The notes beneath the pieces were generated by a model. That model did not search any database. It was not told the DNA's origin and saw nothing but the letters and a program-made list of their open reading frames with translations. 64,000 nt of DNA. Origin: Anisakis pegreffii. Lineage: Eukaryota; Nematoda; Chromadorea; Rhabditida; Anisakidae. Each line of letters starts with the position of its first letter. Within the stretch, counting starts at the first letter, position 1. A program made the translations under genes and the position numbers. Below are positions 47,701-58,666 of this stretch, piece by piece. The stretch is from NCBI GenBank assembly GCA_035041965.1, contig JAPYMA010000902.1, forward strand, positions 186,001 to 250,000, given 5' to 3'.

Positions 47701-48514
47701 GGTGTACAGTATTTTGAAGGAATGAAGCAATATGACGGTAATAATTTTTGAGCGATCTCTCGGTAATTTGTTTGTTGAAAATGGGGCGATCGTCGCTTGC
47801 AAAAGACTCTGTATATGTGCGAGAGCGATTCTCTGCTCGCTTCAAAAACACCTGTGAGAATGTGACTTCCAAACACTTTCTCGAGTTCAGCAGCATGCCT
47901 TCAGCCTTTCTTTATTCATTCACTTTGACAATATTCTACTGGAATAATAGCAAAAAAGGCGTTGCAATGGCGTCAATGTTGCGAACTGCAAAACTTGCTT
48001 GGCCGGTTTTCTCGTTGATCACATTATGTGTCCCTCCCCGCCCATGTTTTTGAGTTGAACTTTTGCAATGCACGAATCACGTTTTCGCATGATTTTTCAA
48101 TTTCCAAATGCATGAATTAGTAGCATTTGCATTAGGAACATCTTCAACTATGTTTTCAGCTAGTCCTTTATCAATGTGTCTTCCAAATCGGATAAGATCT
48201 TATCTAATTCATCGCCATTATGTGATGAAACATAATCATAAGCCTCACCAGTGCTATCTTCATCGCTGTCTCCGAATAAACATTCATTAATTTTATCACC
48301 TGAAAACAGTCTAGCAGACAATAAACCGAACATAAAGCAAAAATCACGCAACAAGAACCAAAAACTTAACCAAGATTTAGGAGTACTTAATGGAGTAAAT
48401 TTAGGAGTATCTGGTAAGTCCTGTTGACGCTTTGTAGTCTATGGCCGCGCGATAGCTTGGTTACCGAATCATGTTTCCGTTGATTTCCATTTTAGCTATC
48501 CAATAACATTTCCA

Positions 48515-48547
48515 AACATCAACATAGGTGAAAGGTTCATTAGGCAT
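48515..48547. repeat. Short dispersed repeat, copy 2
   Basis: Counterpart of 47667-47700 (AACATCAACATAGGTGAAAG...CATTAGGCATC). No further homology was seen beyond the block. Confidence 0.5.
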
Positions 48548-48994
48548 CCTCTTTCTGCGGTATAGTCAAATGCATAGAGCACAGGATGAGAGGCACGCTC
48601 CGTCTCTTGTGAAAAAAGTTTCAGCCCAAAAAAGTTATAAAAAAACCTATTCAACTGTTCACACTTATTTCCTTATCAACAAGCACGTGTAATGATTATT
48701 AGTAAATGTAGCCATAGAATGAAACGAATATCTAATCAGTGATATCATTCAGTATCAACGAGATCGTTTGAACTATGCAACATTCCTAGAGTTTCATCAT
48801 TTGAACCATTCAGCTCATTTCTGATATTCAGTTTCGGATTTTTTCCGATGATTCGTTTTGTTTGTTAGAGACGAATTTATTAGATCTTTTCCATCTAATT
48901 TCACGATTTTCGAGATCCCTGGCCAATATAGCCACCTTACCGCATTCCTCCCCACCCACCCTGTAATCGAATCTCTACGTTTTTAACCATAATT

Positions 48995-51900
48995 ATGTCG
49001 ATGATGAATATTGTTATGGAACGAACTTTGGATTTTGCTCAAATTTCGCTGAAAACCTACGAGAAGAGATTTGTACTTGCAGTTTGTTTCGTAAATATCC
49101 TTTGATGAGAGCTACGAAAGGACGATAAGATGAGCATATTGAGAATAGTTTAAAAAGGAGGATGCTGCCTCTTCCTTCAAATGAATATCATTTCGAAAAT
49201 TCATTTACCTATTTCATTATGCGCTATTAAAATTCCAAAAAGCAGTTTGTTCATTCATTCATCTGAATACTAGTAATCGTTTTCATATTTTCAGGGGATC
49301 GCTTGCTCAGTAGATATTGGTAAGTTGATACATATCATATAATTGCTGTGATATTTATAGCCTAATCACTCACTCATATTATTTCGAAACGAGAAAATCA
49401 AGTCGGATCGTCGATATCAAACACCATCACACACTCATATTCTTTCCAACCTCAAATATTAAATTTGATTCTCCTCAGTTTACTCCATCAGCTTATTTTC
49501 ACTCTATGATCACATCTTTTGTCTCCGTAGTATTCTTCTCTCCATAAATTCTTCCTGAATCAATCATCTCAAGAGCTGATTCCATTCCGAAAGTAACAAA
49601 TTTCTGTCAGCAGAAAGAGAATTTCGTAAAGCAACTATCATCCCTGAGAATCAGTTGCAGAAGTAGTTTCTTTCGAGCACTTTCTATGAAGGAATTAGCA
49701 TTGTGAATCGCTGAATAAAGCGAGTAGGTATGCTACGTAGCTGATAAGTTGTTGTTTGCAGTGCCGATGCTTTCAGTTGCATATTCGCTTATCACGAACA
49801 GACTTTTATTGCATATACAACAAATAGTTTATGGGTGTGTAATTTTTTAGAAAGGTGATAACGCCATATTTGGATTATCATCATCAGCTGTTCATCGATT
49901 TGTCGTGCTCGTAGTAACTGAATTCGTTTTCAATGTTCGTCATACAATAATTGTCGTTTTTATTTACTGTATATTGGCAGTCATTTGATACTCTTTCCAC
50001 GAGCGCAACTCACTGAAATATCAGCACATTCCTTCTCTTATTCGCACTCCCTAAAGCGGAGCAAACATAGCAAAGTTGTCAGGTGAACATTAATGCGAAC
50101 TACTCATCGACCAGCCATCACTGCTTAATTTGGGCATTTCTCGTCGTTTCCTCCTTTCGCTCTCATCCGACCACACCCCTCGCTTCATTTTACTGCCGAA
50201 TTTTCGTTGATTAACAACGATCTCATAAAGTAATTGTGAGTCGTTCATAACCTCAGTATAATTCACATAATCCTACTATCATCGGTCAAGTAAAGAGTTG
50301 CCGATAACCAAAGCGATGGAGTACATTTTGTTTCAGTTGTCATATCTTTAATGTCAGTCATCACATCACCGCACATGTACTTTAATACGATACGACTTAT
50401 TTTCTGTTAATAGAATGTTACTTACTCACATATTTAGCAAGCTCGAAATCTCCGAGAAATACAACTTAACGCCATGATAAAATATTGAGAAACAAGACTG
50501 CACTTCGATTTAAGCGAATGAAATAAACGGAAGCGGAAATATGACGAAGATGAACACAAAATGCCAATAATAGGTAAGACGTATACAAACAAATATTTTG
50601 CAGTAGGCATCATGAATGCATCATCTGGTGGAGAAAAGGTTCGAGATGTATGATGATGTTGCACTGAATAGTTTTCTGTGAGATCAGCAATATCAAGCTC
50701 AAAAAAAAAAAAACTCGCTGATATCGCTCAGAGTGCTATCATTGGTGGAGACCGTTGTGTAATGTAAATATATGCCTTATTACAATAAAAATACGATCCA
50801 GTAGTGATGACATCCGAACGACATTTCAGTTCGGTTGGAATCACATTGAATTGACATTCTGCGATTCCAAAATTTGTAACTTTAACCTAAGCTCAAAATT
50901 CATCGATCAGAATCCGAATCTCAGAGTTGGATTTTTGGATTTTTCCGAGATTCATTGGATTTTTCCGAGATTCATTGGATTTTTCCGAGATTCATTGAAT
51001 TTTTCCGAGATTCATTGAATTTTTCCAACCGAATTTCGGTGGTTTATCAACACTACGATGTAGTGATCGATTTCAAAGCAATGACAACGGAGAGCGAATA
51101 GCAGATATAAGAGTGCAGCATAAGGTGCTAATCAATAGTGATAAGAGTGCTAAAGCAGATTGATCCGATGAGATGTGATCGCGGTCATATCATCAATTAA
51201 TGATATCGTTTCTTTTCAGTGGATTGTAACGCGACATTGATTGATTATGAGAACGATAGGACGCTGTTGCCTGAGGCAGTCCACGACATACGGATCGAGC
51301 CATTTGCAAGGGCAATGCCTCGTCGATCGAAGCAGAATTATCAACTCTCTGTGGATATATCCTGGCAAATGCCACCAAACAGTTAGAGTACACTTCTAAT
51401 TTTCGATGCTTTCCAAAGCCTAGAACACGGCTACCAGTCACTCACTTTCGATGCGTAATAAACAGCCTATTCATCTCTTCATGATCTTCTGCCCCATTCA
51501 ACGAAAACGTTTCGGGTTATCACCAGTACACCTTTCATATTATTCGAAATTATTCAGTAGTTTTTGATTTTCATGATCACGAGCAATGTGTAATCCAATT
51601 TGATGTTACTGGAAAGCACAGTCATATACTGATCTAATAGGAAGCATCGAAAATCATTCGGATGAGCATGTGTGTGCATGCACAGCTGAATGAAATGTTC
51701 AGTGCTGAACGCCAGTCATGGTGCCACAGGAACAAAACCTTACATTGATAACGTTAATTCATTAAATCGATGATAGCAGTGTCGAGAGTTGTAGTTTGCT
51801 GTTGAACGGCTAATGCGACCGTTTCATTTTTACAACGAGCAAAGGTACGAATATGTCCACATTAGGGCTGAGATGACAAAAAAGTGTATTACTGAACAAG

Positions 51901-54900
51901 AGCAATATCAATACAAGCCGAATGAATGTTTAACTTGCAAGGTAACTGATTGTGCCACAATAGCACGAGTGCAGTAAGGAGACGAAAACAGCCAATGTCA
52001 GCAGCACTAATCCAAATTCTTTCAGACTCAACGTCACTTCTGAAAGCGTTTCTATTAGAAATTGACACCGATCAATCACTCAACAACACATCGTCTACAA
52101 GCACCGATACTATCAATCATCACACCTGCTTTCTGTTCAATCTCACTGATTCGCAGTGGACAAATGAAGTGATAACCTCATCGGTATGATTACTAACGGC
52201 AACTTATTGAGGCATTACCTCAACGTTAATGCAAGCATAACCTCAAGCTCTTACAGCCTCGATTTCATTTCTCAACCGATAGCATTTTTGAATTTGGCAT
52301 CGCATACGATGTTATTTTGACCAGTTTACCGAGATCTGTGACAATAAAGAATGGTGTTAAGCGACGTGTTACCATGCCCAGGCATCCAGGTCAGTTGCTA
52401 ATCTTTACTGTTGCATTCGACCTTCTTGTGCTCCTTTTAGATCGAAAATTTGTTTCATTTCTATCCTCAAAAGAAGCATTTTTTGAAGGTTTGAAAGATT
52501 TGTTCATTATCTGCGAGAAGAATTAAAGGAAAGATAATTTATTATTGATCTCACTCGACAGATATGTGTATTTGTTGTGCATTTGAGTACTAATTAAGGA
52601 GTATTTCGTCGCTCAAAAATCCTCGCATGTGAACGGAACATTGTTCACTTTTCCTCTTGTTTACAATCGCTATTCATAATATTTGTCATGCTGAATGCTT
52701 CTCAAAAGCACTTCACACTTTGATTCAAGCGAAATGAAATCCCTTACCGTAATTGTTTTTCAATAAGTTTTCGCTCCATGCTATCGGCGACTTCTCCATT
52801 TATCACTTGTTGGCCATTATGCGTGAACATCTTCACACATTTTCCCTAAACCTCACCAGTGTTTTGAATGGTCATGCAGGGCACAATTGACTTTAACTGA
52901 TACAGTTCAAAACCTAAATCTAGTTTTTCAGAATTAAATCGGACGTTATCGGATCCAACTTTCGATTGCTCGAGATATTGTAAGTCATTTTTTCATGCAA
53001 AAAAGTCTTTGTCTTTGAATAATTTCGGGACGAGGCGAGACTGGAGATATGAAGTTATTGTTGTTTTTTTCTGGAGATGATGGTAGGAGATGAAAGGTGC
53101 TACTCGACTGACCGAGTTCGCGATACGAGAAAGCTTTGAAAGCTGATCTGATCTGATCTGGTCTCTTCTCTTTTCGAAATTCTGCGTTGAAACTCATTTT
53201 GAGATATAGAACCTTGATATTAGGCTTAAACAAGTCCCTGTGTAAGATTCTGCGCAGTGCTTTCATTAGGTCAGCTCGTGATTAAGAATCTCTCATTCAC
53301 TCCGTTTCACCTCTCCAAAATGAACTGCTGTGAATTCGACGCAAAAAAATCATTGTGCCACCTTTTGAAATAATCCGTCGTAGTGAATTTCGCTTTAGTT
53401 AATCAGAACCCTGAAGATGCTCCTTTCGAGGGTTACACGTTGAATCCTTCCAAAAAATTCTCTTCCATGCAGCTAAGAACTATATGAGTACTCAAACACG
53501 AGATCAAGCATTCATTCAAATAATTCAGAAGGTGGCTATGAGTTGTTCTATTGAAATGTATCGCTCACTTATCAGAAAATCATTTAAATGCATTTTGCCA
53601 TTCTTTTAGTTATATGAATTGCCAGAATGTCATTTCATACGATTGCCTTCGCTTAGTACCTTTAATGAGATTACTTTGTTGATATTTTCTTTCTCGTTTT
53701 CGAGCGTTCAGAATTGTTCTCAGCTGCAAATATGCGCCACTGTCGAAGCAATGAAGTTGTAAACGTATTGCGATAGAGATGTCGTCGATTGGCTCTGATG
53801 TAAAAAGCCGATTCACGATTGTCAATCGTTAATGCATGTTTTTACTGATTATGTTCTATCGAAAGTGCTTTCAGTGATTCATCTCAGTGAAACTTCACCA
53901 AATTTGCAGCTAATCCACAAGCTTCGAAATGGGCCGCAGGTTTTCGTCGCATTTTCGTACATTCGTTAGCACGTACCATACAAATCGAGTTCGTCGGCGC
54001 TCCAGCGCATTATTGTTTTGAAGCGTACGAGGTGAGACTGAAAGATGAGAGCGGTCTAGATCTGCTGTACAGCTCAATTATACCGGTGCAGTCAATGCGA
54101 TCTGAAGTGATCGATAATAATACGGTGCTGTTTGGTGAATACAACTTTACAGGTCTTGAGGTTACTCTTCACCACTCTTGTTTCTCAAATAGTAGCGTTG
54201 AATATATCAGCTAATAGTGGTCATTTCTTTGGATGCTTCTGGTGAATAACAATGAAAAGATATTATCAACTTCAAATTTTCATGAGCTTAACTGTGAGTG
54301 ATACGGTGAAGGTTGAATTTGAAGGTAGAACGTGACTATGTGCCGTCGGTGATACCAATTGAGCGTGCTGATGACGGAAGGTGTCTTTGTCCGGTGAGTG
54401 GAAATAACCCATTCGACAATCGAGTCATTTGCTCTTGTATTGCAGCCGACTGGAAAAAAGTTCGGCTTCATAGTAAGTGTTGTTATTGCTTGATAGAGCC
54501 GTTTTCTGATTTAATATGAGCATTGTTCTTATCACTTCAATGAAACTCACTATCCTGTCTCATTTTATTCGAGTCGAGTTAATTCAACTAACTTCGGAGG
54601 ATTAACAAACAACTCTAGTTATTAGTAATTAATGTATTTAAACTATCAAGATTCAATGCAGGATTAGAGAGACCAACTGCCCCACCGATGGTAGCTGAGC
54701 TGAACGAAACAATCATTGAAGCAAAGCCCCGCAAGGAGAATGACACAATTTGGTGAATGCTTGTTTCTTTGGCTATTAATTCGAATGTCTTGTAAGTGAT
54801 ATCGTCGAGACATGCTTGACGATTTACTCGAATATCGTAAGGAGGTAAACAAACGTAGAGCACTAAACGTTCAGGTGAATGCTCTTCACTCATGATCAAG

Positions 54901-57900
54901 ATTATCATTATTTCAGGACAGTTCTTCTACTGGGTATATTAATGCTAGCCGTTTTGATGCTATTATTACTAATATATACATTCTACACGTTCTATCATCG
55001 CTATCGTGCACACTCGAAGACCGTTCAAATTCGATTCATTCCCAATGATCACTCCTCGAACCAGCTAACACCGCTGTCATTCACTCAAACACCTCTCATT
55101 CACAACCGTTAGTTGCATTTACTGATAACAGCCCGCTGATAATAATCCTCTCTCTTACCACCATCATTTGTGTGCATCTAGTGCAGCACTCACAACCAAA
55201 TGACGACTCCCAATGCGTTGTCCCTTTCAGCACATCCGAGTGTTCTATTGGTCTATACACACGACTGTGCCGCACATGAGGCGAGTGTGCTCGCATTCGC
55301 TGAGTATTTGCGTGATGTGTTCTCGTTCCATGTTCACGTTAGTTATTTTATCTGTCCCTCTATTCATGCTCTGCTTCGAAATCAATCATTTTTGCTGAAT
55401 TCATCAACTGAATGAAGTTCTGCTAAAATAGACAGAGTCAAACGTCGCTTGATGATTGCTGCATTAATCCATCATATGCATCATAAACGTTCTTCATAAG
55501 TTCTACATAAGTGATTTGTCATCGCAGACACTATTTGTTCGTGAATTGAATTCAGGTGCATATTTGATCAACTCTTGATTGATGTGTTCGATTCTCCTAA
55601 TGAAAATTGGATAGTATCTTGAAATTATCAGTGCGGAAGACATCCAACTGAAACGAAATATAATTTGTACTTGTGTTTGTATTACAGTTGGATGTGTGGG
55701 AAGGCGACGAAATTGAACGAAATTTGATGGACTACGTGAGCTCATCAATTGTGAATGCCGACAAAGTGATCATTTTGAATTCAGTGGGTGCTTATTATCG
55801 ATACAGAAACAAAATTGAGCACGAAAAGCGTGTAGAACGCATTTCGCATACTCTCTACGATGGTCTGTATGAGACGCAGATTGATCAGGCACTCATGTAA
55901 GTGTTTTGAGTCATTTCCTTTCATTGACCTGAAGTAGAGTTATATTGCTGCGGGCCGATTAAATTGGTTGTTCGCATTTTATTCAACGTACCGCTGAACC
56001 GGCCTTCTAGAGTAGTCGTCACACTTGAATAACAGATTGAAGTGCTGAGAAGCGATCATTCTTCTAGATATCGTTCACAGTTTCCCCTAATATCCAACAT
56101 TTTGGACAGGTCTCCAATTATGTGATCAATATGTCCAACTGTTTGAATTTTTTATCCTTTTTCGACAACGGCATTGAATTTTTGGATTTTAAAAAACATC
56201 TCTATTTTGAAGTTATCAACTTCTAGGTTATGTTTTACAAGCGCTTAGAATTTAGAGAATGTTAAGATAACTTGTTGAACATATGAAGCTGCAACGATTA
56301 TTTTGATACGATTAACGATCTTTTGAATGATTGACCATTCACTCTTGCTGTTACTCCCATATAAATTATGAAATGGCACCAAAAGGATGATGACCAAAAT
56401 GCACTTGAATTAGAATAAAATAAGGGGCAAAGATTGAATATTGGTGATAAAGCATGTAGAATAAATGGAAACAACCTCTGATTAGCATAAAAAGTCAGCA
56501 TGAGCGATTACCTGTTCAATCACCTTACAAATTGGAACCTGGCTTCAAGGAAGCCTCGGTTCGCCTCGAGTCACCGCCTAAATTTCCGTTGAAAACTTGA
56601 CGAACATTACTGGAATGACAACCAGTTTCGATCAAACTTGAGGAATTTCCCATGTGAAGCAAAAGCAGGCAAAATGCAAGAGTATTCATGCTAGGCTTTC
56701 GACCGTTTCTTGTTAGTGCTAGGTGCAGTGACCATCATCTAGTGGTTCATTCCCGAATTTTGATGTAGTCACTCCACTGATGTGATTACCCGTAACGGCT
56801 GTTTTGTTACCTATAGTGGTCATGGATTGTAGAAGGTTATTCGAGATATCTGCAGTGAAGAGCTCGTTTTAGTCGTAAGAAATTCGCACGTGGAAATGGT
56901 TGAGGACTAGATTTTATCAAAGAGTTTTCGCTGGATGAAGAAACTAGTGAATCATAACTAGTTTATGCTGTTATATTTCCAGAGATACCGAAAACTGTTT
57001 CTAGGACAACCTGTAGAAGAGATGTTTCTAGATTTCAAAAACGACACGACTCTAACTCTGAATGAACACCCTCTTCTCTTTTTTATTCACACTTTGAACT
57101 TCTTTCACAACTTCAACTTTGAACTTGCCAGTGAAATTGTTCAGATTCTGCGTCGTCAGTTAAAATCTAGAAAAGGATCGGTTCAGGAGAATTGATTCAT
57201 TTTCCAGTAACTATTGTCAAAAAACGTGCTTCGGTTTACGAACAAAATAATGGAACGAACTGCACTGCTAAACTGAAAGTGCACTGCATGAAGAGAAAAC
57301 CAACCTAATGATGAATTTAATATAGATCAGCCAAAATTTCAGGCATCGATGCGTCATCTCGGTACGTTTCACGTACACGAGCTATTCGATGGTATTGCCA
57401 GCATTAAACTTCTCATTGCAGTACATCCTACCAGACAATATTGCACCGTTAATATCGAACCTGAGCGATACGGACATGAAATACGACTCACGCTTTTACA
57501 GTTACAACGCCGCGCAGATGAAACTCAACTCTGCAATAACACGAATGTCCAATCTGATTGCCTCTGATCCCGACTGGTTCCAAGAGACGCATCATATCGT
57601 GCCCACAATGCCAACATCCCATCTTCTACCGACAGCACTACGAACAACGCAATCGGAACCAACCCGGACAGAAACAGCTGTCACTTCTGATGAAGAATTA
57701 AGAAATACTGAACGTGTTGGTGTCATTGAAACATCATCCTCACAGATCGATTCAACTTATGACAGTGGTAATGCAAGTAGGGATGTGACTGCAACGCATA
57801 ATTCGAGCATTATCACGAAACCATCCACATCACTTGATTTCAGTGTACAGCAACCAGTTAATCGTCAACAAGAAGAGCATGAATTAGGTTCACAATCCTG

Positions 57901-58585
57901 CGCTCTATCCGACCATATCAGCGATTTGGATGTCGCAAATGACAATGAAAGAGATGAGGACAAGGAAAAACCTAGCAGAAAGGTTAAGCGCAAACCAGTC
58001 GGCTACAGTGCCAAATCACGCTTCATCTCGTTCACATCACCGAAACGTGTCGAATACAAGCAGCTGTCGATGACTACCAGCCCTTCGAGCCCCCTGTCTC
58101 CTCGACTACAAGCACTAGGAAGTACAGGAGCAGTGTCAACTTCTAGAGCATTAGTGCCGAACGCTTGCGATGGTGACGATATGAAAGCATTGATTCCGGA
58201 TAAGCAGTATGCATCAGATGTGCAGAGCACGAGTACGAGCACGACATCAAGTGAGAATGGTGCTTGTTCGTGCGATGATGCTGTTAAGAAGGCTAGGGAG
58301 AATGCAGTGGCAAACGGCAACGTAAGAATAGCAAACGACTCTGGTTTTATCACAAATTCAATAGTAAGTAATGAGGAGGATATTGCCAATCACACTGATG
58401 CTGATCAATTATTTACGAAACACCAGCAAACTGCCCATTTCAATGGTACTCTCAAAATGAGCAACAACTTAAACGGTTTAATACCAGCCTCAACAGTCAA
58501 TAAGAGCACACTAACACGTGAAGACTGTCCAGATTCCGGTTTGATTCTCGATAAATCAGGGAGTGTAGATGTGATAGCGTCATGA
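48995..58585 (+). CDS. Interleukin-17-receptor-like protein with SEFIR domain (ILCR type)
   Basis: Type I membrane receptor of the IL-17R family. In nematodes, ILCR proteins signal from the plasma membrane through SEFIR-SEFIR contact with an Act1-like adaptor. Exons: 48995-49090, 49295-49319, 51220-51381, 52026-52183, 52257-52389, 53910-54160, 54325-54472, 54662-54752, 54917-55107, 55231-55337, 55688-55896, 56985-57180, 57343-57372, 57422-58585. The frame closes at 987 codons. The signal peptide core KRFVLAVCFGIACS spans exons 1-2. Ectodomain landmarks: VHDIRIEPFARAMPRRSK, SVDISWQMPPN, LLKAFLLEIDTD, FEFGIAYDVILTSLPRS, FVGAPAHYCFEAYEVRLKDE, LFGEYNFTGLE and DDGRCLCPVSG. The membrane helix is VLLLGILMLAVLMLLLLIYT (exon 9). 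SEFIR: PSVLLVYTHDCAAHEASVLA, LDVWEGDEIERNLMDYVSSS and DKVIILNSVGAYYRY. The long last exon encodes a Ser/Thr/Asp-rich tail of about 390 residues. Start choice among four ATGs (48995, 49001, 49004, 49016) and the acceptor at 56985 are uncertain. Confidence 0.88.
50802..51055. mobile_element. Probable hAT-type miniature element in receptor intron 2
   Basis: Terminal inverted repeats TAGTGATGACATCCGAACGA... and, on the other strand, TAGTGTTGATAAACCACCGA..., both leading into TTCGGTTGGAA. The flanking 8-mers CGATCCAG and CGATGTAG match at six of eight positions, consistent with an aged 8-bp target duplication. The unit is 254 bp, without coding capacity, and contains a 20-bp minisatellite. Confidence 0.5.
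50941..51026. repeat. 20-bp minisatellite, about 4.3 copies
   Basis: The unit TTTTCCGAGATTCATTGGAT is repeated four times head to tail, with one recurrent G-to-A change in the last two units, plus a partial fifth. It lies inside the inverted-repeat element 50802-51055. Confidence 0.9.
55231..57180 (+). other. SEFIR domain exons of the IL-17-receptor-like gene
   Basis: Exons 10-12 encode the cytoplasmic SEFIR fold. Strand A VLLVYTHD and helix 1 (ASVLAFAEYLRDVF) come first, then DVWEGDEIE, VIILNSVGAYY, and a C-terminal part with YRKLFLGQPVEEMFLDF and NEHPLLFFIHTLNFFHNF. The ordering fits SEFIR rather than TIR: there is no TIR box 1 (YDAFISY), and the W-x-x-x-E motif after the second strand is typical of IL-17R family SEFIRs. 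Confidence 0.85.
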
Positions 58586-58660
58586 TTAACTGACATCTTT
58601 AATGCATTTAGGAAAGGATGGATGGCTGTTTGGGACACAATGATTGCGTGCGAAAGAAAG

Positions 58661-58666
58661 AATAAA
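58661..58666 (+). terminator. Candidate polyadenylation signal AATAAA
   Basis: First AATAAA after the receptor stop codon, 75 nt downstream of it. Position and sequence fit a nematode 3' end signal. Confidence 0.5.

Larger units (their letters stand above)
40276..48994. other. Divergent intergenic region, no gene recognised
   Basis: Between the 5' ends of che-3 (minus) and the IL-17-receptor-like gene (plus). Open frames up to 171 codons exist (44847-45362 is the longest), but they have biased, repetitive composition, overlap others on the opposite strand, and match no family I know. A short minus-strand acidic frame ends at 48163 and follows a good TTTTCAG acceptor near 48303; it could be an orphan terminal exon. 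Promoters of both flanking genes should lie here. Repeat copies are listed separately. Confidence 0.55.

Noticed and set aside
47967..48029. Hydrophobic start MASMLRTAKLAWPVFSL as a receptor signal peptide
   Set aside because: The donor (GTCCCT) is poor; the exon ending at 49090 with GTAAAT gives a better signal peptide and phase.
51857..51941. Cys-containing exon-like block before a GTAACT donor, considered as receptor exon
   Set aside because: Its phase does not fit the next exon, whereas 51220-51381 joins 52026-52183 perfectly in frame and sense.
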